From the NCBI GenBank assembly GCA_033239005.1, contig BSQZ01000011.1, positions 2,058,501 to 2,122,500 on the forward strand: DNA of 64,000 nucleotides, read 5' to 3'. Position 1 is the first letter of the stretch. Each line of letters opens with the position of its first letter. The DNA is from Lamellibrachia satsuma. Lineage: Eukaryota; Annelida; Polychaeta; Sabellida; Siboglinidae. The position numbers and the translations under genes were made by a program. Positions 22,117 through 34,582 of this stretch are shown in pieces. The notes below the pieces were generated by a model, which was given only the letters and a program-made list of their open reading frames with translations, ran no database searches and had not been told where the DNA came from.

Positions 22117-25100
22117 AACAGTGTCACTGGGACACCCCATCACAAACTGGCACGGTGTCACTGGGACACCCCATCACAAACTGGCACAGTATCACTGGGA
22201 CAGCCCATCACAAACTGGCACGGTGTCATTGGGACACCCCATCACAAACTGGCACAGTATCACTGGGACACCCCATCACAAACTGGCACAGTGTCACTGG
22301 GACACCCCATCACAAACTGGCACAGTGTCACTGGGACAGCCCATCACAAACTGGCACAGTGTCACTGGGACAGCCCATCACAAACTGGCACAGTGTCACT
22401 GGGACACCCAATCACAAACTGGCACAGTATCACTGGGACAGCCCATCACAAACTGGCACAGTGTCATTGGGACACCCCATCACAAACTGGCACAGTATCA
22501 CTGGGACACCCCATCACAAACTGGCACAGTGTCACTGGGACAGCCCATCACAAACTGGCACAGTGTCACTGGGACACCCAATCACAAACTGGCACAGTAT
22601 CACTGGGACAGCCCATCACAAACTGGCACAGTGTCATTGGGACACCCCATCACAAACTGGCACAGTATCACTGGGACACCCCATCACAAACTGGCACAGT
22701 GTCACTGGGACAGCCCATCACAAACTGGCACAGTGTCACTGGGACACCACATCACAAACTGGCACAGTGTCACTGGAACAGCCCATCACAAACTGGCACA
22801 GTGTCACTGGGACAGCCCATCACAAACTGGCACAGTGTCACTGGGACAGCCCATCACAAACCGGCACAGTGTCACTGGGACAGCCCATCACAAACTGGCA
22901 CAGTGTCACTGGGACACCCCATCACAAACTGGCACGGTGTCATTGGGACAGCCCATCACAAACTGGCACGGTGTCACTGGGACACCCCATCACAAACTGG
23001 CACGGTGTCATTGGGACACCCCATCATAAACCGGCACAGTGTCACTGGGACAGCCCATCACAAACTGGCACAGTGTCACTGGGACAGCCCATCACAAACC
23101 GGCCAACTGTCACTGGGACAGCCCATCACAAACTGGCACAGTGTCACTGGGACAGCCCATTACAAACCGGCACAGTGTCACTGGGACAGCCCATCACAAA
23201 CTGGCACGGTGTCATTGGGACAGCCCATTACAAACCGGCACAGTGTCACTGGGACAGCCCATAACAAACTGGCACAGTGTCATTGGGAAAGCCCATTACA
23301 AACTGGCACGGTGTCACTGGGACAGCCCATCACAAACTGGCACGGTGTCATTGGGACAGCCCATTACAAACTGGCACAGTGTCACTGGGACAGCCCATCA
23401 CAAACTGGCACAGTGTCACTGGGACAGCCCATCACAAACTGGCACGGTGTCATTGGGACAGCCCATTACAAACTGGCACAGTGTCACTGGGACAGCCCAT
23501 CACAAACTGGCACGGTGTCATTGGGACAGCCCATTACAAACTGGCACAGTGTCACTGGGACAGCCCATCACAAACTGGCACGGTGTCATTGGGACAGCCC
23601 ATTACAAACTGGCACAGTGTCACTGGGACAGCCCATCACAAACTGGCACGGTGTCATTGGGACACCCCATCACAAACCGGCACAGTGTCACTGGGACAGC
23701 CCATCACAAACTGGCACAGTGTCATTGGGACAGCCCATCACAAACTGGCACGGTGTCACTGGGACAGCCCATCACAAACTGGCACAGTGTCACTGGGACA
23801 ACCCATCACAAACTGGCACGGTGTCACTGGGACACCCCATCACAAACTGGCACAGTGTCACTGGGACAACCCATCACAAACTGGCACGGTGTCACTGGGA
23901 CACCCCATCACAAACTGGCACAGTGTCACTGGTACAACCCATCACAAACTGGCACAGTATCACTGGGACAGCCCATCACAAACTGGCACAGTGTCATTGG
24001 GACACCCCATCACAAACTGGCACAGTATCACTGGGACACCCCATCACAAACTGGCACAGTGTCACTGGGACAGCCCATCACAAACTGGCACAGTATCACT
24101 GGGACACCACATCACAAACTGGCACAGTGTCACTGAAACAGCCCATCACAAACTGGCACAGTGTCACTGGGACAGCCCATCACAAACTGGCACAGTGTCA
24201 CTGGAACAGCCCATCACAAACTGGCACGGTGTCACTGGGACAGCCCATCACAAACTGGCACAGTGTCACTGGGACAGCCCATCACAAACTGGCACGGTGT
24301 CATTGGGACAGCCCATCACAAACTGGCACAGTGTCACTGGGACACCCCATCACAAACTGGCACGGTGTCATTGGGACAGCCCATCATAAACTGGCACGGT
24401 GTCACTGGGACACCCCATCACAAACTGGCACGGTGTCATTGGGACACCCCATCATAAACCGGCACAGTGTCACTGGGACAGCCCATCACAAACTGGCACA
24501 GTGTCACTGGGACAGCCCATCACAAACCGGCACAGTGTCACTGGGACAGCCCATCACAAACTGGCACAGTGTCACTGGGACAGCCCATTACAAACCGGCA
24601 CAGTGTCACTGGGACAGCCCATCACAAACTGGCACGGTGTCATTGGGACAGCCCATTACAAACTGGCACAGTGTCACTGGGACAGCCCATAACAAACTGG
24701 CACAGTGTCATTGGGAAAGCCCATTACAAACTGGCACGGTGTCACTGGGACAGCCCATCACAAACTGGCACGGTGTCATTGGGACAGCCCATTACAAACT
24801 GGCACAGTGTCACTGGGACAGCCCATCACAAACTGGCACAGTGTCATTGGGACAGCCCATAACAAACTGGCACAGTGTCACTGGGACAGCCCATGACAAA
24901 CTGGCACGGTGTCATTGGGACACCCCATCACAAACCGGCACAGTGTCACTGGGACAGCCCATCACAAACTGGCACAGTGTCATTGGGACAGCCCATCACA
25001 AACTGGCACAGTGTCACTGGGACAGCCCATCACAAACTGGCACAGTGTCACTGGGACACCCCATCACAAACTGGCACAGTGTCAATGGGACAGCCCATCA

Positions 25101-25306
25101 CAAACTGGCACAGTGTCACTGGGACAACCCATCACAAACTGGCACGGTGTCACTGGGACACCCCATCACAAACTGGCACAGTGTCACTGGTACAACCCAT
25201 CACAAACTGGCACAGTGTCACTGGGACACCCCATCACAAACTGGCACGGTGTCACTGGGACACCCCATCACAAACTGGCACAGTGTCACTGGGACAGCCC
25301 ATCACA
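22117..25306. repeat. 34-bp minisatellite, about 94 units
   Basis: Unit GTGTCACTGGGACACCCCAT then CACAAACTGGCACA, in strict 34-bp register with a few variant positions. 34 is not a multiple of three and the unit has no stop in any forward frame, so all three frames stay open and produce frames of up to 1,012 codons. I regard these as artefacts. Rare variants recur at distances of 1,428, 1,360 and 1,258 bp (42, 40 and 37 units), showing that a large part of the array was duplicated. No unique spacers, so not CRISPR. Confidence 0.97.
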
Positions 25307-25379
25307 AGGCCGTCAACCACCCACTGTAGAATGTGGACTTCCGCTAAGCGTGCCAGCGTGAGTCGGCGTGTATGTCTGT

Positions 25380-25442
25380 ATGTCTGTGTGGATGTTTGCG
25401 CATGTGTGCGTGCGTGTGTGCGTGCGTGTGTGCGTGCGTGTG
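25380..25442. repeat. TG/GTGC-rich simple repeat
   Basis: Imperfect TGTGCGTGCG runs joining the minisatellite to the gene-family relic. Confidence 0.8.
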
Positions 25443-25454
25443 ACGGTAGTTGCA

Positions 25455-25965
25455 TGGTTTGGCCTCCAGAGAGCAACCGCAAATGGGACAAGAACGCCAA
25501 GCGCGCGTCGCCTTTCAAATTTGTTTCTAATCTCGCTTATCCGACTCTCGCTCGCCTTCGTGAAATCGCCGAGGAGAAAGACTGGCCCCGAACGCGTGGT
25601 CTCGTTGTTACCCACTGTCACCACTCCATTCTGCGTAGGTGTTCATGTGAAGCGCCAGCAACCAATCAGCGTCATTATCGAGGGTCAACACTAAACATTT
25701 TGCCTGATTTGTCTGATTTAACTTTCCAGTCTTACAGTTGTATCAGTATAATAAAAGATTATAGTATGTTCGAATTGCATCGCATAAACTAATAAAAGTT
25801 CATTCTTATTTTATGAGTTAGCTAAACCCCCGGATGAGAATCCAATTAATATAATCATGTATGCGACCAGAATATGTCGCGATGAAAAGTACACTCTGTA
25901 TCCAGGCGACGATCTGTGCGACAAACGGTGGCGCCACATCACGGAGCCAAATTTGATGCGATAAA
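25455..25965 (+). pseudogene. Relic of a further family gene (intron 3 only)
   Basis: Matches intron 3 of gene F at about 35,865-36,290 in the same orientation: CCGACTCTCGCTCGCCTTCG, AACCAATCAGCGTCATTATC and ACAAACGGTGGCGCCAC occur in the same order in both. No coding exon accompanies it. It most likely marks a lost plus-strand copy between D and E. An alternative is a mobile element sharing this intron sequence. Confidence 0.55.
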
Positions 25966-26051
25966 TACAATAGACCCGTCGTTATTTGTCTGCCGAATAT
26001 ATGTGTGCTCGTAGTTCGTTCGTGTTTCGAGATGTGTGCGAGAGGTAATGA

Positions 26052-26225
26052 TGGTGTGTGTGTGTGTGTGTGTGTGTGTTTGCGTGCGTGTGTGCATCCA
26101 TGCGTGCGTGTGGATGTATGTGTCGGGGTGCGTGCGTGCGTGCGTGCGTCCGCCCGTCCATCCATCTGTCCCTGCGGGCATGCGTGTATGCGTTCGTGTG
26201 TGTGTGCGCGCGTGCATGTGCTTGC
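26052..26225. repeat. GT/GTGC-rich simple repeat
   Basis: Impure TG, TGCG and TCCA runs downstream of gene E, similar in place to the repeats downstream of gene C. The reverse frames encode Thr-His-Ala-Arg runs without meaning. Confidence 0.85.
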
Positions 26226-26533
26226 GTGGATGCATGAGAGTACTTGAAAATAATTATCTTGTACCTGCGGATGTTCAGTCGTGTGAACATCGGCCATAAC
26301 TCTTGTCAGAAACAAATCTAACCATCAAATACTGCACATGTGTTTACTTCGGTTAGATAACATCGTGCAAAAAAGGTACGTACACGATTTAGTACAAACA
26401 ACATACAATGGAAATACTTAATAAATATACGTAAAGTTCATTTCATGAACAATAAATTAGATATCCTCGTGAGTGCTTGTGTACAGCGTTCCAGCAGTGG
26501 CCTAGTAGCGTGTCGTGACTTTCTCGGCTCTTG

Positions 26534-28825
26534 TTACAAGCAGCTACTCTCAGCGACGATTTCGAACTGAAACGAGGCGGCGAGGAATTCCTGACAGGAC
26601 AAGAACCCGTCACCTGGAACACGAATAACATTCGAATGACTCCACTTGTAATAGGAACATCAAGAATAGTCACGTGAGTGCCATGAAAGCACATAGCAAA
26701 TACTAACGTGCTCAGTAGTAGTTTATTTTCAGCAGTCTATTTAGTTTGATATATTTACCACCGCCGCAACGGCCGCCACTACAGCGTCCCAACCACAAGC
26801 ATCACTAGAATCACTACAGCGTCCCAACCACAAACATCACTAGAATCACTACAGCGTCCCAACCACAAACACCACTAGAATCACTACAACGTCCCAACCA
26901 CAAACACCACTAGAATCACTACAGCGTCCCAACCACAAACACCACTAGAATCACTGCAACATCCCAACCACAAACACCACTAGAATCACTACAGCGTCCC
27001 AACCACAAACAACACTAGAATCACTACAGCGTCCCAACCACAAACACCACTAGAATCACTACAACGTCCCAACCACAAACACCACTAGAATCACTACAGC
27101 GTCCCAACCACAAACACCACTAGAATCACTGCAACATCCCAACCACAAACACCACTAGAATCACTACAGCGTCCCAACCACAAGCACCACTAGAATCACT
27201 GCAACATCCCAACCACAAACACCACTAGAATCACTACAACGTCCCAACCACAAACACCACTGTAATCACTACAACGTACCAACCACAAACACCACTAGAA
27301 TCACAACAACGTCCCTACCACAAACACCACTAGAATCAATACAACGTCCCAACCACAAACACCACTAGAATCACTGCAATGTCCCAACCACAAACACCAC
27401 TAGAATCACTACAACGTCCCAACCACAAACACCACTAGAATCACTACAACGTACCAACCACAAACGACACTAGAATCACTACAACGTGCCAACCACAAAC
27501 ACCACTAGAATCACTGCAACGTCCCAACCACAAACACCACTAGAATCACTACAACGTCCCAACCACAAACGACACTAGAATCACTACAACGTCCCAACCA
27601 CAAACACCACTAGAATCATTACAACGTCCCAACCACAAACACCACTAGAATCACTACAACGTCCCAACCACAAACAACACTAGAATCACTACAACGTCCC
27701 AACCACAAACACCACTAGAATCATTACAACGTCCCAACCACAAACACCACTAGAATCACTACAGCATCCAACACATGACGTAAAAAATATCATATCAAAA
27801 CTTTGATGTACCACACTAGACGAAACTGGTGTGATTTAACGTCAGACCCCCTCACCCCGTTATATGAAACTTTGAAGTTCATCGATACCCGTGAAAATGT
27901 CCTCGTTCTTAATGTAGCCATCACATACCACACATGTATCTACACATTACTAGTAATAATTTCAGATTTTTACCCATTAGTAATTTAATTGTTCATGATT
28001 TTATTTCTAATGTGTTCACCACTGTACCACGCTCTGAACCCTGAACAATTATTTTGATGTGGCGCTATATAAGAAAAACATTATTATTGTTATTATTAAC
28101 ATGATCGTTCAGTGTATGCGCTCGATACATTAAATTATGAACTGTTTAGAAAGAAACAGCTGCTAATCACTGTTCGCCATGGAACCAATTTCCTGCAATG
28201 TCGTAAATCGATGTCTTGAGCTCGACCCTAACCAATTGATGTAATGAACACAGCCCCAACACTTACCATTGACGTCGGCCTGTATGTGAGCATGGAGGGC
28301 CTCTTCAAATGTCACGTCATCACCGAGTCCCACCTCAAACTCCTTCGTCGAGATTCTGCCATCCATGTTTGAGTCGTAGTGCGACAAGTTGGCCGGTTGG
28401 GGCGCTGCGGTGTCGTCCAACTGTAAGTGGCGTGAATTTATTCAAGACGTTTTCATTTAGTACAATTGATATCGTCATAATCAATTTAATAAGTAAAAAA
28501 AAGTAGAAATTTGTGAGATCACATGCATGATGTTGGTTTTCATACACCTCGTTGCAACAATTTGGACATCCTCTATCCACAATCCCTATCATTTATTCCC
28601 GTTTGTATCACATTGAATACTGTACATACATTGGATATGTTAAACATTTGTCTTTACCTGAGATTCAACGGACCGTTTCTTGCGGTTGCAAACTCTAACG
28701 GAAACGTTCCAGCAGAAGTTACCACTGCATTTCCTCCGCGTCACCGTGAAACACGCAGCCTCGCTCTGGTGCAGAAGGCTCATAACGAGGCACACCGCAA
28801 AGGCGCAAAGAATAGAAGTATGCAT
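26534..28825 (-). CDS. Gene E: secreted 4-Cys peptide/double EF-hand protein, 133 aa
   Basis: Exons on the minus strand: 28,825-28,658, 28,420-28,267 and 26,613-26,534. Donors CAG|GTAAAG and AATG|GTAAGT; acceptors TTACAG and TTCCAG. Signal peptide MHTSILCAFAVCLVMSLLHQ plus SEA, then ACFTVTRRKC with the four-Cys frame, RKKRSVESQ, LDDTAAPQPANLSHY, EF loop 1 DSNMDGRISTKE, EF loop 2 DVNGDGFLSCQE, ending AESSCL. All coordinating positions are present. Intron 3 (26,614-28,266) is the longest of the minus-type genes because it holds a 35-bp minisatellite. The exon 3 region differs from C at several residues (SFQFEIVAES), so this pair is older than the A/C split. Confidence 0.87.
26778..27772. repeat. 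35-bp minisatellite inside intron 3 of gene E, about 28 units
   Basis: Unit CACTACAACGTCCCAACCAC then AAACACCACTAGAAT, 35 bp, with variants at few positions. It lies wholly between exons 2 and 3 of gene E. Sequence on both sides matches intron 3 of gene C (for example GATACCCGTGAAAAT near 27,890), so the array expanded within that intron. Confidence 0.95.
28010..28105 (+). mobile_element. Possible SINE or non-LTR tail
   Basis: GTGGCGCTATATAAGAAAAA followed by an (ATT)n-like tract has the look of the 3' end of tRNA-type SINEs or L2/CR1 elements. It lies in intron 3 of gene E. Short and without target duplication that I can see. Confidence 0.3.
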
Positions 28826-29031
28826 CTTGAAATCGTACTGGAAAAAAACCGAAAATGACTTAATACGATGTCCTATCCAAACCCATCGGGTATCGCACAT
28901 TGAGTTGGCTAAGACAGTTCAGCATAGTTTTTAGAAACCAACTTCACACAATCGAAATTCATCTACAAATTATTACGCTCGTGAAAAATGCAATCGATTT
29001 GAATACAAATCAGTAAGCGAAGATAACTCAC

Positions 29032-29266
29032 CAAGTGACCGAAGACGTGTTGTGTGAGACAGTTGAGGGAATCTAAGCGACTGTGACTTCTCGTATTGCG
29101 CTGTCTCTGTCTCTGTAGGTGGCGATATGGAGGTCTGCTGCCTCGGCGCCTTTATATACGCGATGGAGTCTGATGTCTGCCGGGAGGTATTATATGACTT
29201 CCTGGATGAAATATCAGCTTACGTAGAATCATCGTAAACACTTCCGCGTCTAGGGTCCAATGTAGC
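29032..29266 (-). promoter_or_regulatory. Promoter block and noncoding leader exon of gene E
   Basis: Minus strand: TTGGACCCTAGACGCGGAAG, CAGGAAGTCAT, TCCCGGCAGACATCAGACTC, TATA (GTATATAAAG, 29,159-29,150), leader exon from about 29,125 to 29,032 ending CACTTG|GTGAG. Confidence 0.72.
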
Positions 29267-30548
29267 CAAATTTTCAATACGTAGTGCGCTGACTTAGTTT
29301 CAACCCGGATGCGTAGATATGATAGTGATATATCGCTTCATTGAAACATTATTATTGTTGTACTTTGTAAACCGTCCACAATAACTAATTAGCTGAAAGT
29401 TGCCTCCTCAGTTCGATTTTTTTGCTAGTCTCATTTAAAATTACTTTTACGAAAAACCAAATCTACCTAGTTTCCAATCCAACATGCTAGCTCTTTTGTG
29501 CAACTTTTGTGTGTAGTTTTTGTGAAATCATCCGACAAATTATTAAATTACTTAATGCCTTTTTAAGCGTTAAGCGAAAATTTTTGAAAATCGAAAAACT
29601 GAGAAATCACGATTTTCACCCTTAGTGAAATTTCGTAACTTTGTCATGTGACCCGCGAGAGGATTGATGTCACGCCCATTGGAAACATTGCACAGTGTTG
29701 ACCATTTTGGATGTCCATTATTTTGATTCTTACCAGATTTAACAGTCAACTCTTTTGATTATTTGAACAAAAATAGGCATTTTTTATTAAACAGAATGCG
29801 CACATTACATAAACTATTCACACACTACACATCTGGACATAAAAGAACCGCATCCGCGATGGGCTGAACGATTTGAGGAAGCAGCTTTAAGTACCCTATT
29901 TTTATTTTCCCCAATCATAATTTGACATAAGATTAAGCAACTAATTAAATAATCTAACGCGACGAGTCTCGTAACATGGAACAAAGGCAAAAGAATGTAG
30001 TCTGTTTAATCAACCAATGGACAGGAAATCTGAAATAATGACAACATGTAGATAACAATGTGTCAACTATATCTCTATTCTTTTTGATGATCGAGCCACT
30101 AGCAGTTGTGAATGTAAAATTTAACATAATTAAAATGATGCATCCATTAGAGAAAACATCCTTCCAGAGCTGACGCCACATAACCGGATCAAAAGGCAAT
30201 CCCTGGTTGTAGTCCGCCTGGATACAGACTGCATGTCGAATCAGATGTTGTTGTGTCTTGCCAAACGTGGACTTCAGACCTAAGCAGGAAGCGACACACC
30301 TCGTCAGACGTTAGCTGATGTTTTGTTGTTCTGCCTTTGATTAATAGAAATACGCTGCTGTGACTTTTAACATTTCAAAACACTCGCACCCAATACAATT
30401 GGAATTCATTGCACCATCTGTAATTCATAGAGGAATATAATTATATCAATATCTGTACTAAGCTACAATAGCCCCCTCTAGTGGGCAATCAGAGCGACAA
30501 GCCGGCAGCAATGTCAGTTAGTTAATTGTATAGTTATAATATATTACT
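29267..30548. other. Left arm of the E-F inter-promoter region
   Basis: Resembles the A-side inter-promoter arm (CAACCAATGGACAGGAAATC, AGCTGATGTTTTGTTGTTCT) and, inverted, the F-side arm at 32,340 onward. It includes one minus-orientation copy of a dispersed repeat at 29,400-29,560. No gene seen. Confidence 0.5.
29400..29560 (-). repeat. Dispersed about 150-bp repeat, minus orientation
   Basis: Minus strand reads GTTGCACAAAAGAGCTAGCA TG and so on, matching GCACAAACGAACTAGCAT plus GTCGATACTAG in intron 1 of genes B, D and F and the copies near 48.8 kb and 51.7 kb. Confidence 0.5.
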
Positions 30549-32257
30549 GTAGCCCGGGGTGAGGCTGGCACTGATACCTCGTTATCCCTGTAGTCCGGGG
30601 TGAGGCTGGCACCGATACCTCTTTATCCCTGTAGTCCGGGGTGAGGCTGGCACTGATATCTCGTTATCCCTGTAGTCCGGGGTGAGGCTGGCACCGATAT
30701 CTCTTTATCCCTGTTGTCCGGGATGAGGCTGGCACCGATACCTCGTTACCCCTGTAGTCCGGGGTGAGGCTGGCACCGATACCTCTTTATTCCTGTAGCC
30801 GGGGATGAGGCTGGCACCGATACCTCTTTATCCCTGTAGTCCGGGGTGAGGCTGGCACCGATACCTCTTTATCCCTGTAGCCCGGGATGAGGCTGGCACC
30901 GATACCTCTTTATCCCTGTAGTCCGGGGTGAGGCTGGCACCGATACCTCTTTATCCCTGTAGTCCAGGTGAGGCTGGCACTGATACCTCTTTATCTCTGT
31001 AGTCCGAGGATGAGGCTGGCACCGATACCTCTTTATCCCTGTAGTCCGGGTGAGGCTGGCACCGATACCTCTTTATCCCTGTAGTCCGGGGTCAGGCTGG
31101 CACTGATACCTTTTTATATCTGTAGTCCGGGGTGAGGCTGGCACTGATACCTCTTTAACCCTGTAGTCCGGGGTGAGGCTGGCACTGATACCTCTTTATC
31201 TCTGTAGTCCGGGGTGAAACTGGCACCGATACCTCTTTATCCCTGTAGTCCGGGGTGAGGCTTGCACCAATACCTCTTTATCCCTGTTGTCTGGGGTGAG
31301 GTTGACACCGATACCTCTTTATCCCTGTTGTACGGGGTGAGGTTGACACCGATACCTCTTTATCCCTGTAATCCGGGGTGAGGCTTGCACCGATACCTCT
31401 TTTTCCCTTTAGTCCGGGGTGGGGCTTGCACCGATACCTATTTATCCCTGTAGTCCGGGGTGATGCTTGCACCGATACCTGTTTATCCCTGTAGTCCGGG
31501 ATGAGGCTGACACCAGTACCTGTTTATCCCTCTAGTCCGGGGTGAGGCTTGCACCGATACCTCTTTATCCCTGTAGTCCGGGGTGAGGCTGGCACTGATA
31601 CCTCTTTATCCCTGTAGTCCAGGTGAGGCTGGCACTGATACCTCTTTATCTCTGTAGTCCGAGGATGAGGCTGGCACCGATACCTCTTTATCCCTGTAGT
31701 CCGGGTGAGGCTGGCACCGATACCTCTTTATCCCTGTAGTCCGGGGTCAGGCTGGCACTGATACCTCTTTAACCCTGTAGTCCGGGGTGAGGCTGGCATT
31801 GATACCTCTTTATCTCTGTAGTCCGGGGTGAAACTGGCACCGATACCTCTTTATCCCTGTAGTCCGGGGTGAGGCTTGCACCGATACCTCTTTATCCCTG
31901 TAGTCCGGGGTGAGGCTGGCACCGATACCTCTTTATCCCTGTAGTCCGGGGTGAGGCTTGCACCGATACATCTTTATCCCTGTAGTCCGGGGTGAGGCTG
32001 GCACCGATACCTCTTTATCCCTGTAGTCCTGGGTGAGACTGGCACCGATAGCTCTCTATCCCTGTAATCCCGGGTGAGGCTGGCACCGACACCTCTTTAT
32101 CCCTGTAATCCGGGATGAGGCTTGCACCGATACATCTTTATCCCTGTAGTCCGGGGTGAGGTTGGCACCGATACCTCTTTATCCCTGTAGTCCAGGGTGA
32201 GGCTGGCACCGATACCTTTTTATCCCTGTAGTCCCCGGTGAGGCTGGCACCGATACT
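30549..32257. repeat. 41-bp minisatellite at the E-F inversion axis, about 42 units
   Basis: Unit GTAGTCCGGGGTGAGGCTGG then CACCGATACCTCTTTATCCCT, 41 bp with some 40-bp units. A variant pair (AGTCCAGGTG then GTCCGAGGATG) occurs at 30,961 and again at 31,616, showing a block duplication of 16 units. The array lies between the left and right inverted arms of the E/F pair. Confidence 0.96.
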
Positions 32258-32937
32258 GGTCGTTGATTTATGTTTCCCCTTCTTCTTCATAACTAGTCCC
32301 GTTTTACTACCGCCTCCACCAAACGTCTCCTTGTCAGCAGTCATATCAGCGACGTTTTAATGAACAACGACAGAAAATCAAAACATCAGCTGTCGTTTGA
32401 TGAGGAGTGTCGCTTCTTGGTTAGAAGACTTCGTTTCGCAAACCACAACAACATCTGATTCGACAGTCAGTCTTATCTACTCGGAATACAACGAGGACGT
32501 ATGATCGCCTGGTCCGATTAAAAGGGGGTGTTTTCGCTGATGGACACAGATCACATTAAATACTCCAAACAATACTTGCAAAACTGCGAGTAGCTCAATA
32601 TAATATGTCGATATAATAAAATATCTTGATTCGTTAAATAACCTTATAAACTGAGGGGCAAATATGTAGCAAACTGCAAATGTTGGCTATGTCAACGCTC
32701 ATATGTTTGTAGTAATGTCGCATTAAAACAACTGCACAAATATTAATTAATTCTTTAATGTTGTTGCAATATTATAAAAAATGGTATTTAAACAACGTAG
32801 AACTTAATCGTAGACTTTTGTCAAACTTTTGTCAAGATGTGCCAATAAATATGTTTCCATGAAACGGTGCATCAATGTCGTCCAAGACATTAAAAAACTC
32901 CGCATCCGGAATGAAACAAACTACGTAGTCAATATTT
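32258..32937. other. Right arm of the E-F inter-promoter region
   Basis: AAAACATCAGCTGTCGTTTG (about 32,380) is the inverted counterpart of the left arm near 30,300. TCGCCTGGTCCGATTAAA matches gene B's upstream region at 3,649. No gene seen. Confidence 0.5.
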
Positions 32938-33174
32938 ACTGCATTAGACCCGAGACGCGAAAGTGTTTATGGATATACTCGTAAGTTGATATCCCATGCA
33001 GGAAGTCATGTAATACTTCCCGGCAGACATCAGACTCCACCACGTATATAAAGGCACCGAAGCAGCATGCCTTCATATCGCCACCTTCAGAGAGACAGCA
33101 CCTGCGCAATACGCCAAGTCACAGAGTCCACCGATTATCTCAACTCTCTCACACAACACGTCTTCAGCCACTTG
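32938..33174 (+). promoter_or_regulatory. Promoter block and noncoding leader exon of gene F
   Basis: Diverged block (GACCCGAGACGCGAAAGTG), CTCGTAAGTTGATATC, CAGGAAGTCAT, CGGCAGACATCAGACTCCAC, TATA (GTATATAAAG, 33,044-33,053), leader exon from about 33,077 to 33,174 ending CACTTG|GTAAGT. The first GGAAGT motif is GAAAGT here. Confidence 0.73.
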
Positions 33175-33589
33175 GTAAGTTCTCTTCGTTTACGTTTCGA
33201 CAAGTGTGAACATTTATTCAACGTGCGGATTGGTTTTAAAAAGTGATGACAATTTTCAAGAACGTAATTAATTGTAGTTAGGTTGTGTGGTCAGAAGGAA
33301 ATAGCTTGTCAGAAAATATTCAAGACAATTCTAAACAAATTCAATTAGCCCATGGCGAATCAGTTTTGTTGATGTGCACATATGAAGTTTGCATGCGTGC
33401 GTGCATAAATACAGTTTCATCGTTATACCTGGTAACTTGCGAAAGTATGAATAGCCATCATGTCGTAGTATACAGAGGCGGGATACACACAGCCTCTACC
33501 TTTTCATGGTCCAGAATTACTGTGACAAAGATGCGGGACCATAATTATAACACCTGTTCTGTGCCGTCTACACTAGCCGCTTGTACACC

Positions 33590-34030
33590 AGCGGATTGTA
33601 TTCAAATTGCTACTTCTTGTTTATCGCGTTGTGCGCTATCTCGGCCGTACATACTTATCATCGCTCGTGACACCCTACACGTCGACCAAGTCACTTCGAT
33701 CGGCCGAACAAAGTCTACTGACGGTCCTTAGATATTACTTGGAACGCTATGGCCGTCGTTTGTTCTCCGTGGCTGGGCCGGTTCTATGGAATGTCCTGCC
33801 TCACGCAGCCAGGAATGCTGAGTCATTTGACGCGTTCAATACATTATTAAAGACACATTTGTTCCGACACGTCTTCGTGCAACTTCGCACTTTGTATATT
33901 CCAGTGACATTTTAGCTATACATTTCATTGATGTATTCATGATGTCTATACAAACTTACTTATTCTACATATTTATTTAACTAATTTAAGCACCTTATTT
34001 ATTTTAGTTATTTAATAATAAATAAATCTA
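33590..34030 (+). mobile_element. 5'-truncated non-LTR retrotransposon in intron 1 of gene F
   Basis: The plus strand encodes LLLVYRVVRYLGRTYLSSLV then PYTSTKSLRSAEQSLLTVLR and FSVAGPVLWNVLPHAARNAE, ending in KTHLFRHVF. This is the usual C-terminal tail of CR1/L2-type ORF2 (F-S-x-A-x-P-x-L-W-N-x-L-P, ending L-K-T-H-L-F). An A+T-rich 3' end with AATAATAAATAAAT follows near 34,010. It lies inside the 33,175-34,570 intron in sense orientation. Confidence 0.7.
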
Positions 34031-34582
34031 ATTATAGCCCCTCACCTTTGATGTATTATGGTGATTACCAGTTTGATTGGTTGTGTGCATACACTGTTGT
34101 TTTATTGGGTACATCAATAACTGGTTATAGTCGACTTGTATGTACAATTATTATGTTTACTGGTGTACTTGTGATGCATACAACCTCGCATTAAAATATG
34201 CCCTTTACCAACCTTTACATATGTATCCGTCTCCCTTATTCCTACATCAAACAAGCTGCGGCCACACTTGAAACTAGACCAGCGTCTCTCTACGCATTCG
34301 TAACCACAGGAAACATAACTATATTTTCGCTTAATTTCGATGAGGCCTAACCGAAATTAATCCAATAATTTGATCGATGATTTGGTCAGCACTACAAAAC
34401 ACATTTGCGCAAACGAACTAGCATGTCGTAGTCGATACTAGATTGTTTAATGTTTTTGCGAAATTAGTTTGAAACAAACAGAGGCAGTTTGCGCTAACCT
34501 ATCGTCTTTGGACATTGTGTCACAATTAAGATGCATATTATTAATCATTATTTATTTTGTTATATTGTAGTGCGCCTTCAAT

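Noticed and set aside
22035..25329. Open frames of 302-1,012 codons with W-D-x-P-S-Q-T-G-T repeats
   Set aside because: They overlap in all three forward frames of a 34-bp array with no stop codon in the unit; 34 bp shifts frame each unit. No start context or flanking exon supports translation.
25313..25624. Minus-strand frame with VGNNETT...SEFTKASESR shared with 35,757-36,005
   Set aside because: The similarity follows from shared intron 3 sequence; both frames are interrupted and differ by indels outside codon steps.
30549..32257. CRISPR-like look of the regular 30-41 bp repeats
   Set aside because: Units are directly adjacent without unique spacers, and the genome is eukaryotic. They are minisatellites.
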